From Lachnospiraceae bacterium (GTDB lineage Bacteria; Bacillota; Clostridia; Lachnospirales; Lachnospiraceae), in NCBI GenBank assembly GCA_025758065.1, contig CP107199.1:124001-188000 (forward strand): DNA of 64,000 nucleotides, in the 5' to 3' direction. The first letter of the stretch is position 1. The number at the start of each line of letters is the position of its first letter. The notes under the pieces are model-generated. The model did no database searches, had not been told where the DNA came from, and saw only the letters and a program-made list of their open reading frames with translations. A program made the translations under genes and the position numbers. This document shows positions 8,789-17,722 of this stretch, in pieces.

Positions 8789-9622
8789 ATGGAAATTTTC
8801 TTTAAAAACAATCTAAATTCATCAGACCAATTGCAGATAGGACAGCTTCTTTCTGCACCCACAGCAGACTCTGCCGCTAATACCGAAGCATGTTTTGTGC
8901 CAACGCCTGCGCTTGCTGATATCCTGGATGCTGACAGCTGGTGGTTTGCTATGCAGGAAAAGGATCTTCTCCTGGGATGCATGGCTGTTTATCAGACTGG
9001 GGATGACAGCTTTGAATGTGTACCTTTTGTACATCCGGATTTTCGCAGAAAAGGCATCTTTTCCGCGATCCTGGCTGCTGCCTGTAAAGAAGACAGGATC
9101 CCTGGAGAAGGTTCTGTGTATTTTTCCTGCAGTGCTGAAAATGAATCATGGAAAAATATTCTGGGGCATATTGGAGCAGAACATGCCTGGGATGAATATA
9201 TGTTAGAACGCAAGCTAATAATAAGCGAAAAAACAGAGACTGGTATTTACTGCCGGATTGTAGAAACAGCTCCAGAAAATAAAACAGAAGCCAATGATAC
9301 CATAACTTCAGGCAACATAGTCTGGCACGCCATCGGCTGCCGTTTAAACCAGAATATTCCCCCCAGTTTCACATCACCTGAAGTCACCTGTTTTCTTGCT
9401 CCTCAGGGAGAGTCTGTCTATTTATACAGTCTCCAAGTTCTCCCGGAGCTTAGAAACAGACATCTTGGTACTGCCTTTTTATCTGCTTTGCTTCCCCGGT
9501 TAGCCAAAAAAGGCTTCAAGTCCATTAAACTTCAGGTGTCCTCTGAAAATCTCCCTGCCATGGCCCTGTATAAAAAAACAGGGTTTTACATTACGCAAAC
9601 CCTGTCTTTCTATGAATATTAG
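8789..9622 (+). CDS. Tandem GNAT N-acetyltransferase
   Basis: The protein is about 277 residues and holds two GNAT folds. The first has the acetyl-CoA loop motif in FVHPDFRRKGIFSAILAAA (about residues 75-93). The second has LQVLPELRNRHLGTAFLSAL and ends with the usual NLPAMALYKKTGF. The substrate is unknown. GGGAG stands eight bases before the ATG at 8789; earlier in-frame ATGs at 8720 and 8762 lack a ribosome site. The last 30 coding bases contain a stem (ACAGGGTTT/AAACCCTGT) followed by TCTTTCT that may end transcription. The stop codon overlaps a family E repeat. Confidence 0.88.
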   Translation: MEIFFKNNLNSSDQLQIGQLLSAPTADSAANTEACFVPTPALADILDADSWWFAMQEKDLLLGCMAVYQTGDDSFECVPFVHPDFRRKGIFSAILAAACKEDRIPGEGSVYFSCSAENESWKNILGHIGAEHAWDEYMLERKLIISEKTETGIYCRIVETAPENKTEANDTITSGNIVWHAIGCRLNQNIPPSFTSPEVTCFLAPQGESVYLYSLQVLPELRNRHLGTAFLSALLPRLAKKGFKSIKLQVSSENLPAMALYKKTGFYITQTLSFYEY

Positions 9623-9647
9623 TACATCGTTTCGTAAATAACTGTAC
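9622..9647. repeat. Family E repeat between convergent genes
   Basis: This is an exact copy of the 26-base motif at 5178. Its first base is the last base of the GNAT stop codon. It fills the 31-base gap between the GNAT gene and the convergent alarmone synthetase gene. Confidence 0.8.
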
Positions 9648-9653
9648 TATTAC

Positions 9654-10367
9654 TTAGTCTCTTGATACTGTTACGCCCTGTGCTTCGATCCTCTTCCGGA
9701 TCTCCAACATCTTATTATCGGTCTGGGCGATCACATCGGCACACTGCTTTAATTCGCTGCTGATCTCACCATTCAGGTCTACAAAGGACTTTTTATACTT
9801 TAACTGATGATCCAGACTTGCCCAGAAATCCATGGCGATCGTACGGATCTGTACCTCTACCCGTATGGGCTTTTTGCTGTCCGAGAAAAATACCGGGATC
9901 TCAATGATCATATGGTAGCTGCGGTAGCCGTTTGGCTTAGGATTTTTAATATAATCCTTGATAGCTATGACTGTTACATCATCCTGACGTACCAGCATTT
10001 CCGCTACCTCATAAATATCATCTACAAAGGAACAGATAATACGGATACCGGCCACATCATCCAGATTTTTTGTCATAGAAGCCACAGAAACTTCCAATCC
10101 CCGGCGCTGAAGCTTTTCCAGGATGCTCATAGGCTTCTTTACACGGGATTTGATCATTTCAATAGGATTTCTCTGGTTTTTAATGGACAATTCATCATTT
10201 AGCACTTCTAATTTTGTCTTTACTTCACGGATAGCACAGGCATACATCATCATCGCCATCCGAAACTGTCTTGCTTCATTGACCCATACATCCGGGACCT
10301 GGACCACATCCGGCACATTGACAATGGACTGATTCAGTTCGCTATTAGGATTAAGATTGATATTCAT
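9654..10367 (-). CDS. relQ: Small alarmone synthetase (RelQ/YjbM type)
   Basis: The protein makes (p)ppGpp by pyrophosphate transfer from ATP to GDP or GTP. The 237-residue size and the single synthetase domain, without a hydrolase domain, fit the RelQ type. Motifs seen are RVKKPMSILEKLQRRG, DDVAGIRIICSF, NPKPNGYRSYHMIIE and VEVQIRTIAMDFWASLDHQL. The N-terminus is longer than in Bacillus YjbM. The ribosome site is weak (GGTGAT). It follows mrp by 18 bases and may share its transcript. Confidence 0.92.
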   Translation of the reverse strand: MNINLNPNSELNQSIVNVPDVVQVPDVWVNEARQFRMAMMMYACAIREVKTKLEVLNDELSIKNQRNPIEMIKSRVKKPMSILEKLQRRGLEVSVASMTKNLDDVAGIRIICSFVDDIYEVAEMLVRQDDVTVIAIKDYIKNPKPNGYRSYHMIIEIPVFFSDSKKPIRVEVQIRTIAMDFWASLDHQLKYKKSFVDLNGEISSELKQCADVIAQTDNKMLEIRKRIEAQGVTVSRD

Positions 10368-10385
10368 CGTATCACCGCTTTCCGC

Positions 10386-11222
10386 TTACAGATTCTCCAC
10401 TGCCTTTACAGCCTCTTCAAACCATGGCATCTCAATATATTCTATCTGTCCGCCATCTACCATCTGAGCGATTTTTGGATCGATCGGGATCTGTGCTAAC
10501 AGCTTTAAGCCATATTCTTCTGCAACCTGTTCTGTATGGCTCTCACCAAATACATTAATGTGTTTTCCACAGTCAGGACATTCCAGATAACTCATATTTT
10601 CTACAATACCAAGGATCGGCACATCCATCTTCTTTGCCATGTTCACTGCCTTGGCTACGATCATTCCTACCAGCTCCTGAGGAGAGGTAACGATAATAAT
10701 ACCGTCCACAGGAAGTGACTGGAATACAGTCAGAGGAACATCGCCAGTGCCAGGAGGCATATCTACAAACATGTAATCTACATCTTTCCATAATGTTTCT
10801 GTCCAGAACTGCTTTACAGCGCCTGCTATCACAGGACCTCTCCAGATAACCGGATCAGTATCATGGTCTAACAGAAGGTTTGCTGACATGATATCAACAC
10901 CTTCTAAAGATCTTGCAGGGAGCATCAATTTTCCATCTTCGGAAACACCTGCTTTTTCATGGGCTACGCCAAATGCCATAGGAATAGACGGACCTGTAAT
11001 ATCTGCATCCAGAATTGCTGTATGTTTTCCTCTCCGGCTCATGCTTACTGCCAGCATGGAAGTAACAAGTGATTTACCTACACCGCCTTTTCCGCTGACA
11101 ACACCAATTACTTTTTTTACTGAACTTTCCGGTGCCAGTGCTTCCAGAAAGCTTTTTTTATCCTGAGTACGGCTGCTGCAGTTTTCACCGCAGGTACTAC
11201 AGTTATGGGAACATTCACTCAT
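10386..11222 (-). CDS. mrp: Mrp/NBP35 family iron-sulfur carrier ATPase
   Basis: Mrp proteins bind and transfer Fe-S clusters using a deviant Walker A P-loop. VVSGKGGVGKSLVTSML (about residues 41-57) and VDMPPGTGD are clear, and the C-terminal CPDC holds the bridging cluster cysteines. The N-terminal segment CSHNCSTCGENC adds a Nbp35-like cysteine cluster. At 278 residues it lacks the DUF59 domain of longer homologues. AAAAGGAG precedes the ATG. Confidence 0.94.
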   Translation of the reverse strand: MSECSHNCSTCGENCSSRTQDKKSFLEALAPESSVKKVIGVVSGKGGVGKSLVTSMLAVSMSRRGKHTAILDADITGPSIPMAFGVAHEKAGVSEDGKLMLPARSLEGVDIMSANLLLDHDTDPVIWRGPVIAGAVKQFWTETLWKDVDYMFVDMPPGTGDVPLTVFQSLPVDGIIIVTSPQELVGMIVAKAVNMAKKMDVPILGIVENMSYLECPDCGKHINVFGESHTEQVAEEYGLKLLAQIPIDPKIAQMVDGGQIEYIEMPWFEEAVKAVENL

Positions 11223-11256
11223 TTGTATCTTCTCCTTTTAATTTCTATCTCTCGTC

Positions 11257-11491
11257 CACTCATGAACACGCGCTGGCGCGCTCTACTGTCTGCTGGCGCA
11301 GACGGTTCATTCGTTAATCGCTTGTGAAAAACAAATGTCTGCTTCGCAGCCGCTTGTTTTTCCCTGCGCTCTCCTTCACTCATGAACACGCGCTGACGCG
11401 CTCCACTGTCTGCTGGCGCAGACGGTTCATTCGTTAATCGCTTGTGAAAAACAAATGTCTGCTTCGCAGCCGCTTGTTTTTCCCTGCGCTC
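11257..11491. repeat. Two tandem 120-base hairpin repeats, family C
   Basis: Two nearly identical units repeat with a period of 120 bases (CATGAACACGCGCTG at 11261 and 11381). Each contains short inverted repeats: GCGCTGGCGCGC, GTCTGCTGGCGCAGAC, and AAACAAATGTCTGC with its partner GCAGCCGCTTGTTTTT. The units differ at only a few positions. They fill the gap between the mrp start and the FliB-like gene. A diverged copy lies at 20588. Confidence 0.88.
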
Positions 11492-11511
11492 ATTACATTA
11501 TATACCATTTC

Positions 11512-12648
11512 TTACAATGCCGCAAGCAGTGGTCGCAGGCGAAACTCCCCCTTGCGGGTCAATATATCTTCCAGCAGTCCTTTGTTTTCATCGGAATGCT
11601 CGATCTCTCTGGAATAGCGGTGAGCCACATCAGCTGCCTCTTTTAAAGTAAGTGTACCATTCTTTTTCCAATGAGCCATCATCATATCCTGGATCATGAT
11701 CGTGGAGGCCACAGCTGCTTTCATTTTTCCATAGGGATTTCCATTGTAAACGCTGCCACAGAAGTAAGTGTATACAAAGTACACCATTAATTGTTCTGTC
11801 CAGAGACTTATTTTTCCTGCTTCCGAACTTTGTAAAAAGGCTTTTCTCATCTCTTCGTAAGCCTCTTGGCCGCCATCTAAAAGACAGACTTTTAATTTAT
11901 CCCTGTACTCCGGCCACTGGTGGTTTAATGGTTCCATTTTCTCTAAAAGGGCTATGATCTCTTTTACTGCTTCATAGCGGCTGTATCCCTTAATGCCAGC
12001 CAGTTTTTCTTTGAAATAATCATCTCTCCTGGAGCTGTTATATTTTTCAAATAATGCATCTGTCTGGTAAAGAACATTGTCCCGCACTCTTCTTTGCAGA
12101 TCATGGGCTAATGCCAGCACCTCTGCCATACGCAGCTTTACATCCAGGCTTCTGTCCTGTAATATCTGAAAAACCAGATCCCTGGCATCCATAAGTTTGG
12201 TATATAAAAAGAAATCGAAATCATCATAGGTTTCATCTTTTTCATCTTCTTTTGTAAAAAACTGCACCTTTTCCTCGCAGCCAAGGATGATCTTTGCTGC
12301 CTCCATACAGGAAAGACAAAGAGAATACTCCCTGCTGCCTTCAAATTCCTCTACATGGCGTGGATACATGCGACAGGTACGGCATAAGCTGTCCGGCCCC
12401 ATTTCTGTATACAGGTCACACAAATTTTCATCGTTCAAAAAGGCACAACGGTGATGATACTGTAAAAACGACCCTTCTTTCCAGTTAATAGAATTTTTCA
12501 ACCGGTTTCCAACCGGGCCTTTTGCCTTTTTATATTTTTCCAGTGCCTTATCATCGATCATAATCTCCCAGCCTGCGCAGCAGGTATCCTCACATTCTGA
12601 GGCAATACACTGAAATTTTCTATAATAATGTGGATATGTGTAAAGCAT
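11512..12648 (-). CDS. FliB-like cysteine-cluster protein
   Basis: The product is 378 residues. The N-terminal half has the cysteine pattern CIASECEDTCCAGW, then CAFLNDENLCDLYTEMG and CRTCRMYPRHVE, which matches the YkgJ-like cluster of proteins annotated as flagellin lysine-N-methylase (FliB). The rest is helical. AGGAGAG stands seven bases before the ATG at 12648; the ATG at 12666 has no such site. The TAA of the preceding gene is two bases upstream, so the pair is coupled. No flagellar gene is present in the window, so the substrate may be something else. Confidence 0.8.
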   Translation of the reverse strand: MLYTYPHYYRKFQCIASECEDTCCAGWEIMIDDKALEKYKKAKGPVGNRLKNSINWKEGSFLQYHHRCAFLNDENLCDLYTEMGPDSLCRTCRMYPRHVEEFEGSREYSLCLSCMEAAKIILGCEEKVQFFTKEDEKDETYDDFDFFLYTKLMDARDLVFQILQDRSLDVKLRMAEVLALAHDLQRRVRDNVLYQTDALFEKYNSSRRDDYFKEKLAGIKGYSRYEAVKEIIALLEKMEPLNHQWPEYRDKLKVCLLDGGQEAYEEMRKAFLQSSEAGKISLWTEQLMVYFVYTYFCGSVYNGNPYGKMKAAVASTIMIQDMMMAHWKKNGTLTLKEAADVAHRYSREIEHSDENKGLLEDILTRKGEFRLRPLLAAL

Positions 12649-12649
12649 T

Positions 12650-15424
12650 TTATTCTCTCCTGCCAAGGCGGATATCTTCTAAATATGCCGCCAGTTCTTC
12701 ATCTGCACCATGGAACAAATAGTTTTTCCCATTTTTTTTCAGTTTTGCTTTTTCTTCCCGTATCTGCTCATTCGCCCAGGCAACTTCCTCTTTTAAGTCC
12801 CTTGCTGACATCAGATGACAGCCCTGACCATAGATGATCAGCTGCTCCAGCCCGTCAGAAGTGGCTACTGTCACATGATACTGGCGGCCTATCTTATGAG
12901 CCAGTTTTTCAATGTACTGGTCAGCAGTTTCTGCCTCTTTCGTATATACTACATGGATGTTGTGATAGTTTATGGCTTCCCCTGTATTTCCTGTCACTTT
13001 ATAAGCATCAAATACCAGGATCAGCGTACATTTCTTATATCCCTGATAATTACACAGGATATCCATCAGCTTCTGTCTTGCCCCGTCAATCGTCACTTTT
13101 GAAAGCTCCCTCAGCTCTTCCCAGGCAAAAATAATATTATAGCCGTCTACTAGAAGATACTCTTCCTCCTCCGGTTTCTTTGTTTCCTTTCCCTTTAAAG
13201 ACTTATCTGCAGAATAATTTCTTGTCCTTGGTGCAGTACAGCTGCTCTGGGTATCCGGCCTGCTGCGCCATTTTCTAGGACCAAAACGGCGGTTAAAAAT
13301 TTCTTCTAACTCTTTATCATCGCTCCAGGATGTGCCGGGATCAGAGCTGCTCTGGCGTTTTCCACCAGCTATTTTACCAACTGACGCTTCAGCTCCGTCA
13401 GCCTCATTCGCACCATTTACTCTCCGACCCAGCTTTTCTAATGGGCTTTCCACATGCATATATTCCTTCACCTGATACCATGGCACCAGATATCCTGCTC
13501 CATGGGAACAGAAAACAGAATCTGCTGTATTTTCCAGATCTGCCTCCGGATCATAGCCTGCTGCCTCTATCACTTCTTCTGCATTGTGACAGGGCTCATA
13601 ATCTTTAAACCAGAGATTTAAATGTCCCCGGCCCTTTGTATAGGCAATGACCTCCCGCTGGTAATCACGCAGACTGGCAACCGGTGCTTTTCCCGTTAAT
13701 ATAACACCATCCTCTGTAGTCACCGGTGGCTCAAAAGTTCCAAACATCCGGTCCATATCTGCCATGGCCCGTCCCAGATTTTCAGCAGGAAGTTCCAGTG
13801 TAAACCCATAAAATGGCTCCAACAGCTGGCTTTCTGCCTGCATCAGCCCCTGACGCAGCGCCCGGTAAGTAGCCTGGCGGAAATCACCGCCCTCTGTATG
13901 CTTCATATGGGCACGTCCTGTAAGCAGAGTCACCTTCATATCCGTGATCTCCGCCCCAGTAAGCACACCTCTGTGGAGCTTCTCTTCCAAATGGGTCAGG
14001 ATCAGCCTCTGCCAGTTCCTATCCAGCACATCCTCGCTGCATACAGTATCAAACTGCAGTCCGCTCCCCGGCTCTCCCGGTTCTAATAACAGATGCACCT
14101 CTGCATAATGGCGCAATGGCTCAAAATGTCCCACACCCTCTACTGTATTTAAAATAGTTTCTTTGTATACAATATTTCCAGTATCAAAGCCTGCTAACAG
14201 GCCATATCTTTCTTCCAGCATATGCTTTAAGATTTCGATCTGCACATCTCCCATAAGCTGTACCTGGATCTCCCCAAGCTCTTCATTCCAAAGTACATGA
14301 AGTTCCGGTTCTTCCTCTTCTAACTGCTTAAACTGCTGTAAACATTTATGCACATCGCTGTCAAAAGGCAGAAGGATACGGTAGGTAAGCACAGGTTCCA
14401 GCATTGGCAGTTCTGAAGCAGGCTCACTGCCGATCCCCTGTCCCGGATGTGTATGGAGCGGCCCGGTCACTGCGCAGATACAACCTGCTGATGCCTCTTT
14501 TACGCTTTCAAATTTAGCTCCTGAATAAATACGGATCTGGTTTACTTTCTCCTCTTCTCCCCAGCAATCCTTTACATGAAGCACGCCGGATGTGACCTTT
14601 AAATGAGTCAGGCGGTTTCCCTGGTTGTCTCTGGATATTTTAAAGACTTTTCCGCCAAAAGGCTCCTCTTCCTTTCCCGTTTCCACTCCCTTTCCATAAA
14701 GTGTAATACCTTCTGTCAGCTTTTTTACACCCTTTAATTTCAGTGCAGAGCCAAAATAACAGGGAAATACTTTCCGGTTTTCTACCAGCTGGCTGATCTC
14801 TTCTGTATTTATGATCCCATTTTCAAAATAGGCTTCCATAACCGCTTCATCACAGACTGCCAGTTCCTGATAAAATTCATCGGGCTGTGTTTTTTGTGGA
14901 TCCCATTCCCCTTTTTCCCCGGACCAGCCTCCAAAATCTACACAATTTCCGTCTAAATTAGTCTTCAGATCCTTCATAAGGGCTGCCGGGTCACAGCCTG
15001 ACTGATCCATTTTGTTGATAAACAGAAATACCGGCACATGATGGCGTTTTAACAGTCTCCATACGGTTCTTGTATGCCCCTGAACGCCGTCTGCCCCGCT
15101 TACCACCAGAATGGCTGCATCCAGCACCTGGATCGTCCGCTCCATTTCCGCAGAAAAATCCACATGCCCCGGTGTATCTAAAAGAGTTATATTTTTATCT
15201 CCCAGGTCAAATACCGCCTGTTTGGAAAAAATAGTGATGCCGCGCTCCCGCTCTAATTCATAAGTATCTAAAAAGACGTCCCGGTCATCTACCCGGCCCA
15301 TTTTCCGGATCGCGCCGGTAAGATATAAAAGCGCCTCAGAAAGAGTGGTCTTTCCCGCATCTACATGAGCCAACAGCCCCACACTGATCTTATTCTTATT
15401 TGTTTCCGGCTTTTGTCCGCCCAT
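12650..15424 (-). CDS. TetM-like translational GTPase fused to a NYN nuclease-like domain
   Basis: The 924-residue product has an elongation factor G/TetM-like body (about 1-650): VGLLAHVDAGKTTLSEALL, the G3 motif DTPGHVDFSAEME and the G4 motif NKMD. A low-complexity linker (about 655-745) leads into a C-terminal NYN/PIN-like domain: LLVDGYNIIFAW, then LILVFDAYKV and VATSDGLEQLII. These hold the acidic residues expected of YacP-type RNases. Plain TetM is about 640 residues. The fusion suggests ribosome-associated RNA cleavage or rescue; drug resistance is not shown. GGAGG precedes the ATG. Confidence 0.93.
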   Translation of the reverse strand: MGGQKPETNKNKISVGLLAHVDAGKTTLSEALLYLTGAIRKMGRVDDRDVFLDTYELERERGITIFSKQAVFDLGDKNITLLDTPGHVDFSAEMERTIQVLDAAILVVSGADGVQGHTRTVWRLLKRHHVPVFLFINKMDQSGCDPAALMKDLKTNLDGNCVDFGGWSGEKGEWDPQKTQPDEFYQELAVCDEAVMEAYFENGIINTEEISQLVENRKVFPCYFGSALKLKGVKKLTEGITLYGKGVETGKEEEPFGGKVFKISRDNQGNRLTHLKVTSGVLHVKDCWGEEEKVNQIRIYSGAKFESVKEASAGCICAVTGPLHTHPGQGIGSEPASELPMLEPVLTYRILLPFDSDVHKCLQQFKQLEEEEPELHVLWNEELGEIQVQLMGDVQIEILKHMLEERYGLLAGFDTGNIVYKETILNTVEGVGHFEPLRHYAEVHLLLEPGEPGSGLQFDTVCSEDVLDRNWQRLILTHLEEKLHRGVLTGAEITDMKVTLLTGRAHMKHTEGGDFRQATYRALRQGLMQAESQLLEPFYGFTLELPAENLGRAMADMDRMFGTFEPPVTTEDGVILTGKAPVASLRDYQREVIAYTKGRGHLNLWFKDYEPCHNAEEVIEAAGYDPEADLENTADSVFCSHGAGYLVPWYQVKEYMHVESPLEKLGRRVNGANEADGAEASVGKIAGGKRQSSSDPGTSWSDDKELEEIFNRRFGPRKWRSRPDTQSSCTAPRTRNYSADKSLKGKETKKPEEEEYLLVDGYNIIFAWEELRELSKVTIDGARQKLMDILCNYQGYKKCTLILVFDAYKVTGNTGEAINYHNIHVVYTKEAETADQYIEKLAHKIGRQYHVTVATSDGLEQLIIYGQGCHLMSARDLKEEVAWANEQIREEKAKLKKNGKNYLFHGADEELAAYLEDIRLGRRE

Positions 15425-15540
15425 GAAAACGCCTCCTGTATATTCATGATATCAGCACATTATACCACAGGAAGCGTTTATAGTCGATATGTCAAATCAG
15501 TTACTGTCAATCCATTGTTACGGTTCAGCCATGGCATCTC

Positions 15541-15690
15541 TTTGTAACCATTCATTACAGGAGGTTTTTGAACTTGTGACCCGCCAAAACCATGAGTAAG
15601 AAGCCATTTTTTGAAGAAAAATGAGCAGATTACAAATGTTTTTAGAATTGCAAAAGTGCAAAGCACGTAGCAATTCGGTATCAGATGGGG
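15541..15690. repeat. Family D element, inverted copy
   Basis: On the minus strand this reads TGATACCGAATTGCTACGTG, then TCATTTTTCTTCAAAAAATG, TTTTGGCGGGTC and AAGTTCAAAAACCTCCTG. That is the same order of modules as at 7336-7470. The bounding direct repeats of the 7320 copy are absent. Together with its surroundings it occupies the 15425-15843 gap, which holds no gene. Confidence 0.78.
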
Positions 15691-15736
15691 CAAAATACCT
15701 TTTAATCACAACATCATATTTATATCTATAACATAA

Positions 15737-15775
15737 AAAAATCCACCATACACTCACAGCATACGGTGGATTCTT
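15737..15775 (-). terminator. Intrinsic terminator after the SseB-like gene
   Basis: On the minus strand AATCCACCGTAT and ATGGTGGATT form a stem with a short loop, followed by a run of seven T. It lies about 70 bases after the SseB-like stop codon. Confidence 0.8.
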
Positions 15776-15778
15776 CCA

Positions 15779-15804
15779 GTACATCGTTTCGCAAATAACT
15801 GTAC
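15779..15804. repeat. Family E repeat with one change
   Basis: The motif matches the copies at 5178 and 9622, with GCAAAT replacing GTAAAT. It lies between the SseB-like stop and its terminator. Confidence 0.75.
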
Positions 15805-15810
15805 CAGTTC

Positions 15811-15850
15811 TCTATTAACTTAGTTAGTTTTCTATTAACTTAGTTAGTTT
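15811..15850. repeat. Perfect 20-base tandem duplication at a stop codon
   Basis: TCTATTAACTTAGTTAGTTT occurs twice without a gap. The TAA stop of the SseB-like gene (15844-15846) lies in the second unit, so the first unit is extra 3' sequence. It looks like a recent slippage duplication. Confidence 0.9.
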
Positions 15851-16683
15851 TCTGTCTCTTCAGCCTTTTTCCCTTCTGCTGCTTCTTCCGGAACCGGAAT
15901 AGTTCTCTGGATCTGTGCAGCTGGTGCCTTTGGTCTGGAAACAGTCAGCGGCAGATTTACACCCATTACATTTAAGATAATGCCCTGAGCTTCATTTGCC
16001 AGCACACTTGGTACCTTGGCAGCTTCTACTACAACCGGACGCATCTTATTTTCACGGTTGAATTTCTGGAATTCCAAAATATCCGTAAATGCAGGCTGAT
16101 ACAGCTGTCCGTCTTTTAATTTTACTAACGGGATTCCCTTTTCTTCTTTCTGCAAAGCGAAAATAAATGTTCCCTTCTTAAAGTCGGCAGTCAGCTCTTC
16201 ATTTAATTCTGCCATTCTTTCCTTATCAGCAGCAGCTGCAGGACGGCGCATTTCCTGTGCCAGATATGCTGCAGTCAGATGTAACGCCGGGTTTTCTACC
16301 CATACAGTTCCCTGAGGCATATCTTCCGGAGATTTACGCTTTACAATATCACTTACCTGCATGGAAGCCTTCTCGCCCTTATCTGTTACAACCAGGGCAT
16401 TTACTCCCAACGCATACAGACCGGTAAAGAATACCAGCATATCCTTTCCATTGATCTTTGCAACAGTTACAGGTACTTTTTCCTCTGCCAGTCTTGCTGC
16501 TTCTTTCTTTGCCTCTTCTTCATCCAGGAATAAGAATACCTCATCATCAAAGGTCTCCTCATCACAGACTACATATGGCTCTCTTGTACACAGAGAGATC
16601 AGGGCAAAAATATCTGCATCATGTCCAAGGCGCATCAGAAGCTCCCTTTTGATGCCCGTAATCGTATTCGGTGTCTCACTCAT
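15844..16683 (-). CDS. SseB family protein
   Basis: The 279-residue cytoplasmic protein carries an SseB-like N-terminal-type domain in its second half: GTFIFALQKEEKGIPLVKLKDGQLYQPAFTDILEFQKFN and GIILNVMGVNLPLT. The first half is alpha/beta and conserved with no assigned function. SseB was named for enhanced serine sensitivity in E. coli; its biochemical role is not established. AAAGGAG precedes the ATG. A short family A palindrome lies just upstream. Confidence 0.8.
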   Translation of the reverse strand: MSETPNTITGIKRELLMRLGHDADIFALISLCTREPYVVCDEETFDDEVFLFLDEEEAKKEAARLAEEKVPVTVAKINGKDMLVFFTGLYALGVNALVVTDKGEKASMQVSDIVKRKSPEDMPQGTVWVENPALHLTAAYLAQEMRRPAAAADKERMAELNEELTADFKKGTFIFALQKEEKGIPLVKLKDGQLYQPAFTDILEFQKFNRENKMRPVVVEAAKVPSVLANEAQGIILNVMGVNLPLTVSRPKAPAAQIQRTIPVPEEAAEGKKAEETEN

Positions 16684-16705
16684 TCCAGTTAATCTCCTTT
16701 ATTGC

Positions 16706-16740
16706 TTTATGTTCTCCCGGCAGACTCCCAGGAGGACATC
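16706..16740. repeat. Short family A palindrome in the SseB-like leader
   Basis: ATGTTCTCCCGGCAGACT is followed closely by CCCAGGAGGACAT. It is a compact form of the family A ends, about 20 bases upstream of the ribosome site, the same placement as at pyrE. Confidence 0.65.
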
Positions 16741-16798
16741 TGCTTCATTGGATATGATTGTACCACATTCCCTGAAAGGACGCAATCACCAGACTTTT

Positions 16799-17620
16799 TT
16801 ATCTTGCAAAAGCCTCTGCCATATCCTTATATTCGCTTAAATTTGGAAAATTGATCTCAACAGGACTGCCTGGATCTGCGATTCCCACATCTCCGTCCAT
16901 GTCAATGTTTGCGGTCTTTCCGTCCACATTCATTCCCATGTTCATCTTCATACGTATCTTAATACAGTCACCATTGGGATCTACTACATATTCACATGGA
17001 ATGTCTGAAAATTTCATGTTCACGCCGCTTCCAGAAAGCAGAGAGCTTCCCATTCCCAGACCATTTAATACCTGACCCATGTAATCGGTCATCTTATCGC
17101 CCTGGATCACAAAGCCGACTACCTGGTTATCCCCTTCTGTCCATAAACGGAAATCCGTCAGCAGTTCTTCCTGCTCCTGTCCTGAAGCTAATAAGAATGT
17201 CTGGCTGCTGATCTGTTCTGCCATTTTGGACAGATCCATAGGATATTTGATCTTCATTCCGCCTGCGTCCATATAGCTGGTCCCATCTTTGTAATACATA
17301 ACGCTGATCACTGGTTCCTGTCCCGGCATGGTAATACGGCTGTAACTGCTGTACTGCAGATTTCCCATATCTGTTAAATGGTTCATGCGCACATTCATTT
17401 CCATACGCATGTTACCAGCATCTTCTATGCCTTCTAAGGCGCTGCCGGAAAGGTGGATCTGGTAATCATAATAAGCATTCATATCCGTAATGGATTTCTG
17501 CTTTTCTGTTACCTGCTCATAAAGAGCTTTTGCATCTTCCACATTGCCTGCATAAGCAGTGGCCGGGCTCAAAAGAGCCGCTGTAAGGACAATTGCTGCA
17601 AAACGTTTTACCTTTCTCAT
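16799..17620 (-). CDS. Secreted DUF6612-like protein
   Basis: The 273-residue product starts MRKVKRFAAIVLTAALLSPATAYA, a classic signal peptide with an AYA cleavage site. The mature part is rich in methionine and beta strands, with NMRMEMNVRMNH and IRMKMNMGMNV, as in LolA-like or DUF6612 proteins of Clostridia. It has no lipobox cysteine. AAAGGAG stands eight bases before the ATG at 17620; an upstream in-frame ATG at 17659 has none. The role is unknown, probably cell-envelope. Two small hairpins (17650-17672 and 17689-17703) lie between it and the amidase gene. Confidence 0.72.
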   Translation of the reverse strand: MRKVKRFAAIVLTAALLSPATAYAGNVEDAKALYEQVTEKQKSITDMNAYYDYQIHLSGSALEGIEDAGNMRMEMNVRMNHLTDMGNLQYSSYSRITMPGQEPVISVMYYKDGTSYMDAGGMKIKYPMDLSKMAEQISSQTFLLASGQEQEELLTDFRLWTEGDNQVVGFVIQGDKMTDYMGQVLNGLGMGSSLLSGSGVNMKFSDIPCEYVVDPNGDCIKIRMKMNMGMNVDGKTANIDMDGDVGIADPGSPVEINFPNLSEYKDMAEAFAR

Positions 17621-17722
17621 GACGTAACTCCTTTCCGCTATATATCGTCGGCTTTGCATCCCTCATGCAAAGCAGCTGCACCATTTACCCGCATAATGCG
17701 GGAAAGTTACATACCTATCTGC

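Noticed and set aside
11257..11491. CRISPR array
   Set aside because: Only two long units of 120 bases with no short regular repeats and spacers, and no cas genes.
12650..15424. A tetracycline resistance gene
   Set aside because: The protein is far longer than TetM, carries a NYN domain and sits in a chromosomal context without mobile genes; resistance cannot be inferred.
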